64,000 nucleotides of DNA from Amylostereum areolatum (Eukaryota > Basidiomycota > Agaricomycetes > Russulales > Stereaceae), in assembly GCA_012932865.1 (NCBI GenBank), contig SAXG01000003.1, forward strand, positions 1,054,001 through 1,118,000, written 5' to 3'. The notes beneath the pieces are model-generated. The model was not told the DNA's origin, made no database searches, and saw nothing but the letters and a program-made list of their open reading frames with translations. This document shows, piece by piece, positions 11,610 to 23,457 of this stretch (position 1 is its first letter; every line of letters starts with the position of its first letter). Both the position numbers and the translations under genes were made by a program.

Positions 11610-14600
11610 TCATGTCTTCCGACTGAGACCAATACCCCGCTTCGGTTTGTTGCCGACAACCTGACCATGGGCTGTCAACGTTGATGTCAATAAGGACCCC
11701 CCTTGCATCCTGGCGCGAGGATTCAGGGGGCTCAAAGCCCCGCTGGAACGTGATGGAGGACGACCAGTCGAAGAATTTGATGTCCCAGATACGGATGCGG
11801 ATGACCCGCTTGCCAATGGTGGTTCGCCCGATCCTGTGACCCTTCTTCGTGCAGCAGGGCGCGACAATGGAGGGTCCGATGGAGGGAGGTTAACGCTGGG
11901 TAGTGTGTTGGTGATATCGAAAGAACTGCCCAGGGCCTGCCGCCGCGCCTTCTCGTGTTTGGACTGCACTGCACGGAAATGCGATAGAAGCTCGCTCCAC
12001 TTGATTTCTTCGCGAGCAAGTTTAGACCGACTGGAAAGGGCTGATACAACGCTTCTGCGAGGTACGATGACACTTGTGGGCGACTTTCAAAATAGTGGTG
12101 AACGTACGGTTTAGGGGCTATGTGGAGAAAGCCAGCAGAGTTGACAGCATTGAGCCGGTTACGCAGGGAGAGGAACGCAGTACTTTGTGGTAGCAACATG
12201 AGGAGACCATATAGACACTTGAAGAGATATGGATATCGGTCGGGTTCCAATAGATGCAGACGGAGATCTGGAGACAGAAGAATTATTGGATATGCCAGGG
12301 ATTCGAGCGGGAACACATTCACATGTGAAGACAGGCGATTCGATCAACTGAACCAGTTTATCGATTTGTACCAACAGGGACACGGTAATCTCAAGCTCAG
12401 CACTATATTTCGGTGAGGATTCAAAACTCGGCAGGGGAGAAAGAGGCGACTGACAATATGCTTAATAAGTTTGATGCGTGTTCATATGCCTGAGCAAGGA
12501 GGCAAAGGGAGAACACTGCAACGGCATTATGACACCATGATCGATACAAGGCAACAAAAAGGGCCTGTCCGTCTTGCTGCAGAAAACAAGCAGTAAATCC
12601 CGAGGTTCCCGTCTAGTGAAGTGTAGTGCTTACTCGGGTCTCGAGGCTCTTTAACCTCTTCCTGAAATCTGCCAGTTCAGGCGAGGTTATGAGTATCATG
12701 CTGAGCTTTTGGACTATGACGCTAGCGAAGTCCAGATCCTGACGACGTATCAGCACCGTTATACCCGGCATAACAAGTAGGTACCCACATCCTCCTTTTC
12801 CAGGATTTCCGCAAAGGCTTTATATATCCGTTCGGTGTTCAAGTTCAAGCAAAGCTGACGGATAATGAGGCTTCCGCGTGTTTCTAGTAGCCGTTTGTCG
12901 GTGCTGAAGAGATCGAGAAGATTAATCATAAATGCCCTAAAATAGCTGTCGTCCGATGTGGATGAGATCTGAGCGAGTAATTGCAGGTCGTGTTTGATGA
13001 CCTGGGAAACGGACGTGAGCACGGTAGTTCTTGTCCAAACTAAAGACCAACCTCCTCGGAAGAATCTGACAAGGTTTTCAGCAAGGCCGGAAACGTCCCG
13101 TCGTCCATTGCGAGAATCTTGACCCGTGTCAGCAAACTTGGCTTCAAAAGTATTATTGAATGATACCATGCACCTTTTTGGGGGCTTTCTGGTGAAGCAT
13201 GATTAACCACTTGAGTGCGGCAACTCTTGTTTCTTCATGTTCGCTAAGGAACTGAAAGGTAAGAGCGTTGACGGTTTGTTGATAATCAAATGCATCATCG
13301 GGTGTGCCCTGGGGTTCTTTCTCCTTCCGCGACGTCTGCTGAGAGCTTCCCACAGAAGCCGGTGATTGTGGCCGCGGGTTGGAGGGGCCAGAATTACTAG
13401 CTTCGGTGCTAGTTAACGGCACAAGACGAATTGTGCCATCCGAAGGGAGACTATTCCTCTTAGAAGGCATAGGAATTCCACCCGAGACAAGGGTCACAGT
13501 GGCATCAGTTAGGGATTCGCCGGAGAGATCCCTGTTAAGTGGTAAGGTGGGCTGCCGTAAAGCTGGCTGGGAAGATGGGACTGGGGGTGATGATGGTGCG
13601 GTGCGGGACGACCCTGAAGGCGGGCGTTCGTAGTTGACAGTGTTTTGTCGTGAGGTTTGCTCTGAAGGAGAAGGTAGTGAATGGATGGCGTTGGACAGCA
13701 ACTTATTGGTGCGTTTTGCAGAGCTCTGGATCATAGGAACGTGATGAGCGAGGTTCGGAAGGATGGCCGGAATAAGGCGGGGTGTGAATGGGACCAAGAC
13801 TTCTTCAGCAAACGTGAGAAATTCAGCGAGCCAGAGCAAAGCTGTTGATTGTTGAATTTCATCGTCTGCATATGTCTTGTCAGCGGGCTTTACAGGTCAC
13901 GACGGAAATAACCTACGTGGGGTATCTAGTTGTTGTAGGAGGGTTTCGATAATAGCAGCATAGTCCATCTGCACACCTTGTCCAGGGACCCAAGCTAAAA
14001 CCACGGTCACTTCTGCCACCGTCGGAGAACAGATCAACAGACTCACCACCTAGGTCTCTCTCGTTGTATTCTTCCTCGCCAGCCGGGTCCTCTCCTACAG
14101 CATCTGGTTCCGCCGTCTCGTATTCATTCTCCTTGAGAAACACCCCATGCTCTGAATCTGACACGTCGCCATTAAAATCCCTTTCCTTCGCCTCTGAGCG
14201 TGCATGAAACTCCGCCAGCGACTCCTTCAACCTCGCTTCTTCTTTAGCCTCCTGTGCCCTTTGCTTTTGAACCAACGTCACTTCATGGATTTCTCGCAGA
14301 AATTCCGCAAGCTGATTCTCTGTCGCTATCCGCACGTCCTCAGTGGGATCAGAGAGATACTTGCTAAGAATCCAATCAGATATAAAAACAGCACAACGAG
14401 GACTGGACGGACTTACAGCAAACCATCCAGGAACTCTGGAAGATAGGTGACGAGTTCCAGTTCCGGAACCGAGTCCAGGACACTTATCCATGACACCAAA
14501 AAGCTGCGAGTGAACGGACTGACGACATATATTCTGTCGGAGAGCAATGGGATGAATCGGGCCAAGGAAAATGCCCTTTTCTCACTAGGGATGTCGCTGC

Positions 14601-15336
14601 CATCCAAATCGGAATGAGGGACAACGATGCCGAGATCGAGGTCACCCTCTTCTGCCCGCGCGCGTATCTTCTCCGTCTCAGGATAGTGGGGAACATAGTA
14701 CGACGCCGACTCGGTGACAATATCCTTGAGCAGGCGATCGAGAAGTTCGGCACCATTCTTGACAGATAATTCTGGGTCGGCTGCTAGCTTTCCGCGCGGT
14801 CATTGAACACTGCAATAATCATAGGATGGGAAAAGATTACCTTGCATAGCGCGTCAAAAATGGGATTGAAGTAAACCAAAACTTCTCCCTTGGACACCTT
14901 CGCGATGTTGTACAGGCATTCTGCAGCGAAGTAGCGCACTCTGTTCTCCGGATCACCAAAGCAGGTTAGAAGTGGTTCAAGGAATCGTTCCATGTACGGC
15001 GCAATATCCACTCCGAGGGCGATGGCCGTTCCTGCAAGGCCTATGAGGCCACCATTGCGAACGTGGAGCGCGTTGGAAACGCTTGAAAACATGTCAATCA
15101 ACTGGTCCACGACCTGGCCTATACGCCGCTGGTCGTTCACTTGATGGCAGTCGCGAACGAGCCTGACATTGTCTCAACATAGTGGCGGAGTCTGACAGGA
15201 TAACGCACGCACTTCTCGAGGTCCAAAGCAGCCGCTTTCCGCTTCTCGTACATCTTATCCACCAGCTGTTTCGCAATGGCGGGATCTTGGACAAGTCAGT
15301 GGTGACACAAGGGCAGGTATAATTCTACACACCCAT
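11610..15336 (-). CDS. VAC14: VAC14 scaffold of the PIKfyve/Fab1 complex
   Basis: HEAT-repeat scaffold that binds the PI3P 5-kinase Fab1 and phosphatase Fig4 to control PI(3,5)P2 on vacuole/endosome membranes. Fourteen exons, all phases closing: 15336-15333, 15285-15213, 15162-14841, 14787-14417, 14363-14047, 13976-13917, 13865-13174, 13117-13052, 13001-12789, 12738-12634, 12576-12455, 12402-12323, 12267-12108, 12054-11610; about 1009 residues. N-terminus [20 protein letters not shown], then family blocks [110 protein letters not shown] and [10 protein letters not shown]. The first coding exon is only ATGG. Exon 11 ends at a GTCAGT donor. The C-terminal tail and the region near 13400-13650 are Ser/Pro-rich and probably disordered. 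Confidence 0.95.
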
Positions 15337-15622
15337 TCTGGCCGACTATGCGAACGTTGGGAAGGTGAAGGAAAACGGACGGATAGGCCGCTAGGCGCGG
15401 CGAGCATGAAAGAATGCTGTAACAAGTTACAATGTCCGGCGCTAACCACGTGCGCTCGAACAGGCTCGAACCTCCGTTTCTTGTCCCGCTTCGTTTCCTG
15501 TTGGCCCAGGGCCTCAGGCAACTTACAGTGTGCAGAAGCTCGATGTGCGTCCAACAACTTTAATTGTTCCATCCTGATTACAGACAGTTGACGTCCATCG
15601 ATAGAGGTATACGCGATACACA

Positions 15623-15650
15623 CTACAATCCTACAATCCTACAATCCTAT
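15623..15650. repeat. Short tandem repeat CTACAATC x3
   Basis: Three tandem CTACAATC units overlapping the 3' end of the GH3 gene (the stop lies at 15641-15639). Not obviously functional. Confidence 0.7.
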
Positions 15651-18600
15651 CCACTTAAGCGTCTCTCGCAATTCTACCACTGTTTTGAGCTTCATATCCC
15701 TCGAAGACGCGCCCACGGTTACCTCAAACGTTCCGCTCTCCGCCACCCACGCCTGCTCCCTCTCGTTGTAGTATCCCAGGGCTTCGCGGTCCAAGTCAAC
15801 GGTGACAGTCTTGCTTTCGCCCGGGTTGAGCGTGACCTTCGTGAAGGCTTTTAGCTCCCTGACCGGACGCAGGTAATGTAGATACGGGGTCGGTGACATA
15901 GATCTGGGCAACTTCGCGGCCATCAAGTTTACCGGTGTTGGTGACCGTGAAAGACACCGAGAACTTTCCCTCAGGGGATATGGTCGTGGCCTGAACAGAC
16001 GAGTACGAGAAAGTTGTGTAAGATAGCCCGTATCCGAAGGGGAAAAGAGGCTCGATGGACTTTTTGTCGTAGTTTCGGTACCCGACATAGATGCCCTAGT
16101 TAAGAATGTTCAGATGTTGGACGAGTGACAGTGAAAAGTGGACTACTTCGCCGTAAACAATCTTCCCGGGCGTTTCGCCGTGGGGACCATATGAAGGATA
16201 TGCAGGGCTGTCCTCGTCCCGCTTGCTAGAAGAGTGTTGTATGATAAAGTAAGGCCACACAAACAAGGAACACTCACGGGAAGGTTAACGACAGCTTCCC
16301 TGATGGGTTAACTTTGCCAAACAGAACGTCCGCTAGTCCGTTCCCAAGTTCGTTCCCGCCATAGAAGGCCTGAACAAGTGTTGGCATAGAGAGCAGCTCA
16401 GAATGTAAGGGTCAAACCTGGATAAGTGTGTGCGCCTCATCTACCCAGGGCATCTCGACCGGAGAACCGGATTGATTGACGACCACGGTGTTAGGGTTCG
16501 CCTTGAGGACTTTTGTGACCAGCTCATTGGTAAGTCCGGGAAGTCTGAGCTATGTTAGGAATGCGCATGGAGGACTGAGAGGGGGGAATCGCGCACTTCA
16601 TATCCGGACGGTCAAATCCTTCGCTCTCAAGTTCGTGGTTGAGACCAACCATAACAACAGCGACTATCATAATTGGGAAATCCAAAGTTATATTGCAGTC
16701 GGGGAGATCAAGGGAGATACTCACCATCTGACTGCTTAGCCAGGCTGACGGCCTGAGCGATAGCCTCTTGAGGGTCTACGATCCTGACGGCACCCAGTCG
16801 GATACCTCCTCGCGTGGTGAATGGTGCACCCTTCGACAAAAACGACGCATTGCTCATACGCATTTCTATGGGTATTGCTTGTCCTGCCTTTAGACCCTTG
16901 ACTGTAGCACAAAGATCAGCCGTGCCTAGACCGAACCAAGAGTCGCCATCTGGTGGGTCCATGAGGTTGACGGCAAGATTCTTGTTGATGAAGAGACTCC
17001 CTCGTCCTGCGATTGTGATGTCAAACTCATAGTCACCGTCTTCGTCTGGAGTGTAGAAGGTACTGTACTGTACACGGGGCACATGAGGATGTACCAGCTG
17101 ACGCCATGGTTGGAGATACGTACGCGAATCCAACACTTCTCGTTCACTTTATCGTCATCCTGTTGAAGCGGGTTATCACTATCGGTACAGAAGAGACAGG
17201 CAGCAACGCACGATTCCGTCCATGAGGAAGCAGTTGCTGGAATGTGTTGGAGTGCTCCACGCGGAGTTCTTTCCGTCCTCGAGGCTTTCGAGCCAAGCCT
17301 CGGTGGGCGATTCATTCCAGAACTCCAGAAGTGCGCCATTCTCCCCACCTGCACGAGTAATGTATCCATCCAGAAGCGGGAGGAATCTGTGAGTGTGTGC
17401 TCCCACGGTATAGCTGACCTTTGCCCCGGACTCGCGCGCCGCGACCAATATTCCTTCCAGAGGTGAAACTTGGTACGTTTCAAGAAGTCGAGCCGACCCG
17501 CCACCCGACGTGAACGCCTGCTTCGCATTTGGTCCGATCACTGCGATACTCTTTACCGGTACACTGAGGGGCAGGAGAGTTTTTTCGTTTTTGAGCAGGA
17601 CAATCGCATCTGCAGCAGCTTGCCTGAGAAGTGCGCGAAGCTCGGGCGTGTCAACACCTTCTTCGGGTCCATCGAAGGGGATGCCGGACGCGTAGGCCCG
17701 TTTCATAAGCTCCAGAACCTACGATTGGGTTAAAATATTGGTGCATATGTTAGGTAGTGTGCCAACCTTCGTAACTCGAGCATCAATATCTCTGGGTAGC
17801 AACTTCTCTCCGATCAGAGCACGTTCAACAGCTTTACCGCGCATGACAGTAGGACCACTACAAATATGTTGGTCATTGGCACAACGGCTGTGGTGGCATA
17901 CACACTCACGGCATCTCCAAGTCTAGGCCAGCTTTGATGCTCTCGGTAGTAGAGTAAACCCCGATCCAATCGCTCATGATCATGCCTTCAAATCCCCATT
18001 CCTGTGGGCCCGCAATCAGCAAACGCTTGGGTGTCAAAAATGAAGTCGGACACACCTTGCGAAGGATGTCATCGAGCAGGAATGAGTTCTCAGAGACATG
18101 CAAGCCATTAACGCGGTTGTACCTTCCAGAATGTTAGACGACGGATAGTGCGGTGGAGTATACACATACGCTGTCATTACAGCCCAAGGATCCGAATTCT
18201 TAACCGCGATTTGGAAAGGTTTCAGGTAGATCTCCCGCAGAGCTCGTTCACTAACATCGCCTGTATCAAGTTTAAGGTTCACCAGGTGGCACGGAAAACC
18301 GCAAACACATACTGCTTATCGAGAAACTATTTCCAGGAAAGTGGTAAGTTCGGGAATAAAACGGTTTCACTAGGAAAACAAAGTACCGTTCAAATTCTTG
18401 GTCATTCGCTACATAGTGCTTGATAGTCGCAGCTACACCCTTCGCTTGCAACCCATTGATGTATGCTGCTGCGAGTGTCCCGTTCAAGTATGGATCTTCG
18501 GAGAATGACTCGAAGCTTCGACCACCGAGAGGAGAGCGTTGTGTGTTGACGGTCGGACCGAGCAATATGTGCGTGCCTGCGTCACGCATGTAAGTGACAA

Positions 18601-19075
18601 TACCTTGTCAGGGGAGTGACTTATACTTTTGGCACGACATTCGTCGGCAAGGGCATCGCCAACCTGACGAGCCAGATCCACATCGAACGAGGATCCCAGG
18701 CCGGTCGATGAGGGGAAACAGCTAGAGGGTACGCCGTTGAAAACTAAGATGCGCATGAGCTAATCGAAGCTTTACAAGACCCCGAAGGAGCAGTACATAC
18801 ATCTTGTTCCTCGAACGCCATTGGGACCTGTAGCCGTCTTATGTGTGAGGAAGAATGTGCGGGGGAGATGACTGGCACCGACCATCGCTCATTCGCATGG
18901 ACGGCACACCGGCTTCTGGGATGGGCTCAGTGTGCCACCAACCCTGATGACACGCAGATAAGAGCACGGTAGCCTCGATGTACACCGCACACACCTTGCC
19001 GGCCAATAGCTTGACCTTCTGAGGCATGGTGAGTTTGCTAAGGGTTTCTTGGACGTCAAACGTGCTTGTCGCCAT
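15639..19075 (-). CDS. GH3 beta-glucosidase with PA14 insert; one apparent frameshift
   Basis: Predicted beta-glucosidase without a signal peptide, so probably intracellular. Eighteen exons, first 19075-18995, last 16095-15639; others include 18943-18883, 18827-18801, 18743-18627, 18576-18387, a 14-bp exon 18326-18313, 18260-18170, 18122-18056, 18001-17910, 17857-17767, 17718-17212, 17159-17124, 17067-16725, 16663-16597, 16544-16418, 16369-16278, 16225-16147. Domain order: GH3 N ([34 protein letters not shown]), catalytic nucleophile in [12 protein letters not shown]3 C with PA14 insert ([26 protein letters not shown]), then fibronectin-like tail ([12 protein letters not shown]). In the last exon, [10 protein letters not shown] and [12 protein letters not shown] lie in frames offset by one base near 15868-15873, with no room for an intron. 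About 845 residues if that base is an error. Confidence 0.88.
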
Positions 19076-19913
19076 GATGCTTCAGTGCGATCGCGGTGGG
19101 GGAGAAGGGATGGGCAAGGGAAGGGGGTATATAAAGGTGAGGACGGGAAAACATTGGGAGACTCGTTGTCAGTTGACGTTGAGATAGCGGATCAGGTGGG
19201 CGAGGAATCGTTGCGAAAGCCTGAGAGAAACCGAGACGAAGTGACCTCTAGTGACCTCTATCTGGTCCAGACCCCAGGGGTTGTATCTGCCCGACATTTC
19301 GCCGTGATAAGATAAGATGCATTCGATGCCGTCGCCGAAGATCATGAGCCGAACTTCAATCCACCTCCTCTCCTCCGCATCCATCCCCGCCCGCCTTCCC
19401 CACGTCCGCGCATAATTCACTACGGACTACGTTCTTACGAATCTTTGGGACAGACACCTAATTCTGCTCGTTGCGCCCATGAGAACACCTGCAAAGTGCG
19501 TTTCAAACGTGTGCCCGATTCGTCTACGCGATTGACCGCTTCCAGAGGTAGACTTCGGGCCCCTGAGGACTCGGCCGTTGTCGGAGATGCTGCTGCAAGC
19601 CGAAGTGGCCCAAGCACGTTGACACCTTCACCACCTCCTGAATCGCGTCCCACCAAACGACGTACGTGCTTGTTCTGCCTGATGACATATGCACGCTTGA
19701 ACTGTTCCAGCCAAGCGCGCAGAAACACGCAACTGTCCCATATGTTCCGAGCCCATTCCTCTGCGCCTTCTCGGTCAACATGCTGAGCTAGAGGCTCAAC
19801 GGGTACAGGCTGTTGTCGACCAAATCGGCAGCCTCGATGTCTGCGTCGACCCACATGCCGCCGCCGTTGATTACGAGTGCGCTCCCTCTCTTCTCTAGCG
19901 CGGGTCACTTATA
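19076..19913. other. Divergent intergenic region of uncertain content
   Basis: Lies between the start of the GH3 gene (minus) and the RNF220-like gene (plus). A 157-codon minus ORF (19908-19435) and a 113-codon plus ORF (19445-19786) overlap each other. Neither shows a domain I recognise or splices to a neighbour, so I call no gene. The region may hold a longer promoter or a fast-evolving gene. Confidence 0.4.
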
Positions 19914-20913
19914 ATGAACATACAAAACAGTTCATCCTCTCGTCGCCGTTCCGTCACCCAGAAACCACGCTCTTCCCCCTCTCTGCCTTCGAACCGTCTC
20001 ACCAAAACGATACATACCATTCAGAAACGCCGCAGGCAGCGCCATGTTGCCTTGCGCGATGTCACCCGCGATGAAGACGAACCAACACAACGAAAGGGAA
20101 AAGGGCGTGCGCAAAATGTAGAGACATGCCCAGTCTGTCTTCAAACGATACCAGGCGACCCAGACGTCGTCAATGCCCATGTCGATGCTTGTTTGGCCTA
20201 TTCTTATTCTGCACTCCAAGAATCCACCCTTCTCGCAGAATTACATCAAACATCGCCCGATAACATGGATCTAGACGTAGAAGTTGAAGGTGTCGATGAA
20301 GATCCCTGGGAGGAAATGACGGCACAAGATGGATCTTCTCGTCTCCGCTTGCGCCCAGGACATGGAAACAGGGTTGCACGGCGATTGGGATTCGATGTCA
20401 GAGACCACACGGCACCGGATGTAGATGTCGACGTCGACGTCGATGGCGAGGACGAAGAAATGTTTGGGGTTATACAATTCACAGAAGCGGACATTGATGA
20501 AGGGCATAACCCTGAGGAGGTAGCGAAAGGACAACCGGAAGCAGTGACCAACGGCGAGGGGTTAGCGCTTGCAGCGGAGGTAGAAATGGCTTTGTCGCGG
20601 GCACGACAGGCGGGAGATACTAAAGCCGTTGTTGCGGCCCTCGAAGCCAAGGTCAAGCTGTTGGTGAGTGTTTCGCCCCGCTTTACGCGCGGGAAGAATT
20701 CTGACCGTTTGACAGCAATCTGGGGATGCTCCAACGATATCGTCGCTCTCTTGTCGCATCTGTCTGGATCCATACACGGAACCAACAGTCAGTACTGGAT
20801 GTTGGCACGCATGCTGCCGGGGGTGTTGGCTCCGCTGTCTTGGCTCCACCAAATTGTGTCCGATATGCAAACGAATCACAGCCGCACGAGACCTACGGAG
20901 AGTCTACCTTTGA
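19914..20913 (+). CDS. RING E3 ubiquitin ligase, RNF220-like
   Basis: Predicted E3 ubiquitin ligase. Two exons, 19914-20663 and 20716-20913, give about 315 residues. An N-terminal zinc-binding motif CPVCLQTIPGDPDVVNAHVD resembles a ubiquitin-binding/Rad18-like finger; the middle is acidic (a DVDVDVDVDGEDEE-type run). The C-terminus is a RING: CRICLDPYTEPTVSTGCWHA, CCRGCWLRCLGSTKLCPIC, ending TAARDLRRVYL. As I recall it, the closing segment with CW-H-C-CW-LR-LG-KLCP and the last residues DLRR-YL is the signature of animal RNF220. The reading frame continues past the splice donor into a different C-terminus, but only the spliced form completes the RING. Start is the first ATG. Substrates unknown. 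Confidence 0.85.
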
Positions 20914-21357
20914 ATCGCACTTTTTGGCATTGGGTACGTTCATTCTCGCGCATGGCATGACCCAATCATAATTTGCAAGCTACGATAACGGAGCAGGATG
21001 TAAGCATGCGATTGAGCGATGATGGGACGAGAAGGTTGGGAAAGGCTCATATCTGGCCTTAACATGTCCGCACATCCACCCTGTAGCCTTGCGACAACGA
21101 ATGGGTTGGGACGTCCGTCGGACATCACCACTGGAATCTTTAATCATAGCACACCGAAGGAACGAAAAGGGTTTGAAAGAATAATGACAACAACACACCT
21201 TCAGGTCACAACCGCGACGAGGAGCCTGCCTTACAACTCACAGTGCACGAAAGTTCTTCTTTGATGAGATGCGGATTATTTTGGGGGCAATTCTCTAATA
21301 TAAATACACATGGTGTGGCGGGGACAGCGTCCTAGAGAACAGTGGAAGAGGCGAGGC
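20914..21357. other. Convergent intergenic region
   Basis: 3' UTRs of the RNF220-like gene and TOM7. No gene supported. Confidence 0.6.
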
Positions 21358-21673
21358 TCATGCCAGCGGGCTCATCAACCTAAACGACATGAGCAACTGT
21401 TGGCAGGAATGAAAGAAAAACGGACTTGATAAGTGAGGGCTGGGGGTTGCTACGCGTGTAGCCAACGTAGATGATGAAGGGAATCCAGCCGTAGTGAAGG
21501 GCAGTCTGGACGAAGAAGGTCAGCAAGGTGGATGAGAACGAATGCGCTGGTCCAGGACGTACGCGACCAATATCGATGGCACGGATAACTCTTTCCTGGT
21601 GACATGCAGAAGTATGAGCACAGGGCAGGGAATCAAGATAACAAATCCATACCTTTGTCTCTTCGGAAGGCAT
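21358..21673 (-). CDS. TOM7: Mitochondrial import receptor subunit Tom7
   Basis: Small tail-anchored subunit that modulates assembly of the outer-membrane TOM translocase. Four tiny exons: 21673-21653, 21595-21563, 21505-21426, 21379-21358, giving 51 residues (the family is about 50-60). It starts MPSEETK, continues ERVIRAIDIGR, and has the hallmark membrane segment TALHYGWIPFIIYVGYTRSN, then PQPSLIK and the conserved end LMSPLA. The last intron has a GTCCGT donor and is only 46 bp, but no other splice gives the family's C-terminus. Divergent from the eIF3f gene. Confidence 0.9.
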
Positions 21674-21911
21674 GGCTGGGAACGTAGTTGGTGACGGAGA
21701 CGTGAGGGAGAGAATGGACCGCGAAACGCGCTGACATGAATCTCAGTCCTCGGCAATTGCCGATCGCCGTTTTCTCCTGCACCTCCAAGGACAAGGACTC
21801 CCGTCCAGAACGAAAAGTTACATCTGGGAGTGCGTACGATTCTCGACTTACTTCAACCGCAAGAAGTTAACACTACAATTATAGCAGCCTCTGTAACGCT
21901 ACATACCAAAG
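21674..21911. promoter_or_regulatory. Shared promoter of TOM7 and eIF3f
   Basis: About 238 bp between two divergent starts. No specific site recognised. Confidence 0.4.
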
Positions 21912-23072
21912 ATGCCCCTCGGCCCATCTTCGTCTGCTGTGCACCTCCAGCCAGTGCCTTCTACTTCCTCACCCTCGTCGTAAGTAGTCTTCACATCGAT
22001 CTCGCGACACAGCCTTATTGCGTGTATCACGATTCTCACAGCCGCTCTCCTACCTCTGTGACTATCCACCCGGTCGCCCTTTTCTCGATCCTTGACCACT
22101 ACCTCCGGCGTACAGACTCACAGGAGCGTGTGATCGGCACACTCCTTGGGACGCGCGGCGAGGACGGTGGATCTGTAGACGTACGCAATGCATTTGCTGT
22201 TCTGCACAGCGAAACGGACGAGCAAGTCGCAGTCGACATGGATTATCATCGCGCGATGTACGAGCTTAGCCAACGCGTGAGCCCGAAAGATGTCATCGTC
22301 GGATGGTGGGTCCCCTACACCTAGTCTAGTGCGCCCTAGATTCTGACACAATTTACCAAGGTACTCCACTGGCTCAAATCTGAACACATATTCGGCCTTG
22401 ATCCAGAATTTCTACTCTCAAGAAACAACTCCTGCCCAGGCGATTCACCTCTCGCTCAACACAGGCACTGTCGATGGAGAGGAGGCCGGTGTCAAAGCCT
22501 ACGTCAGGTGCATTTTCTTTCACGTCGATGCCAGACGATTTACTCAATTAGATGACAGTTCTCCTGTGGGCGTCTACCCCAAACCCGAAAATGCAGTTTT
22601 CGTGCCCATACCTGTCGATCTTCGCTTCAACGAAGCCGAGCGCAGTGGCTGTCAGTAGATCCTTGTGCTTAACTGCGACCCCCTACTGACGTGAAAACGT
22701 TCTTGGATAGTGGACTTGTTGAACTCGTCGCCCGCACTCCCCACCGATCTTTCTCTCCTCGAGACATCTATCCAGTCCGTTATCGATATGCTCGACCGCG
22801 TACTCATCTACGTGCGTGCGGTGCTCGCGGGCGAGAAGCAGGGCGATGCCGCGATAGGACGATATTTGATGAGTGCGTTTGGTGCGGGAACGGAAGATCT
22901 CGAGAAGGGTGGCTTTGCGAGTAGCCTGCAGGTGCGATCTCGGACCCATTCGATTTTATGAACGGATTTTTGACCTATATCTCAGGACACCTTGATGATG
23001 TCGTACCTCGCGAATCTAGTTCGCGCGCAGGCAGAGGTGTCGTCAAGACTGGCGCTGGTCTCCGCCGCGTAA
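21912..23072 (+). CDS. EIF3F: Translation initiation factor eIF3 subunit F
   Basis: MPN-domain subunit of the eIF3 complex that supports 43S pre-initiation complex assembly. Six exons: 21912-21979, 22042-22305, 22361-22507, 22559-22644, 22711-22931, 22986-23072. The Pro/Ser-rich N-terminus leads into the MPN domain (VTIHPVALFSILDHYLRR, RVIGTLLGTRGEDGGSVDVR, DVIVGWYSTGSNLN), then NTGTVDGEEAGVKAYVSSPV and the C-terminal helices (NSSPALPTDLSLLETSIQ, YLANLVRAQAEVSSRLALVS). The JAMM metal ligands are not evident, as expected for eIF3f. The border between exons 4 and 5 (donor GTGGCT) is the least certain. Family identity is secure. Confidence 0.93.
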
Positions 23073-23457
23073 GCCCTATCACTCGACAGCAACTGTCCTC
23101 CTCCCTTATGGTCACGATCCAAAATGCCGTTGCGGCAACATGTATTACTCGCATAGCATAACCTGCATATCTATGTGTATGTAAAAACTAGTTTATATCG
23201 AGTAAAGGGCATTTCGCATTCTGTATATTGACAAAGAGCCACATGAACGGTCTCTTTCCGCACTGGCGCCTCGGGGTCTCTGCTTATGACTGTCTGAAGG
23301 CCTGGCAAGGGAGTAGCGTTCTCCTGCGATGTCTTGTCAGAAACGACACGAAATCATTCGTAGTGAACAGTCACCTACTATAAGTACCTGGCATAGTGAC
23401 AGGGTACGAGAGGCTGATGCCGCGGAGTAATAAATGGGCTATAGGAGCCAACGAATA
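23073..23457. other. Convergent intergenic region
   Basis: 3' flanks of eIF3f and UreF; no gene seen. Confidence 0.6.

Noticed and set aside
15255..15623. 122-codon minus ORF upstream of VAC14
   Set aside because: Its N-terminal text is not VAC14-like; the ATGG mini-exon gives the family start instead. Treated as chance ORF plus 5' leader.
19435..19908. 157-codon minus ORF upstream of the RNF220-like gene
   Set aside because: Rich in Arg/Gly/Ala without a domain; overlapped by an equally long plus ORF, as expected from GC-rich sequence.
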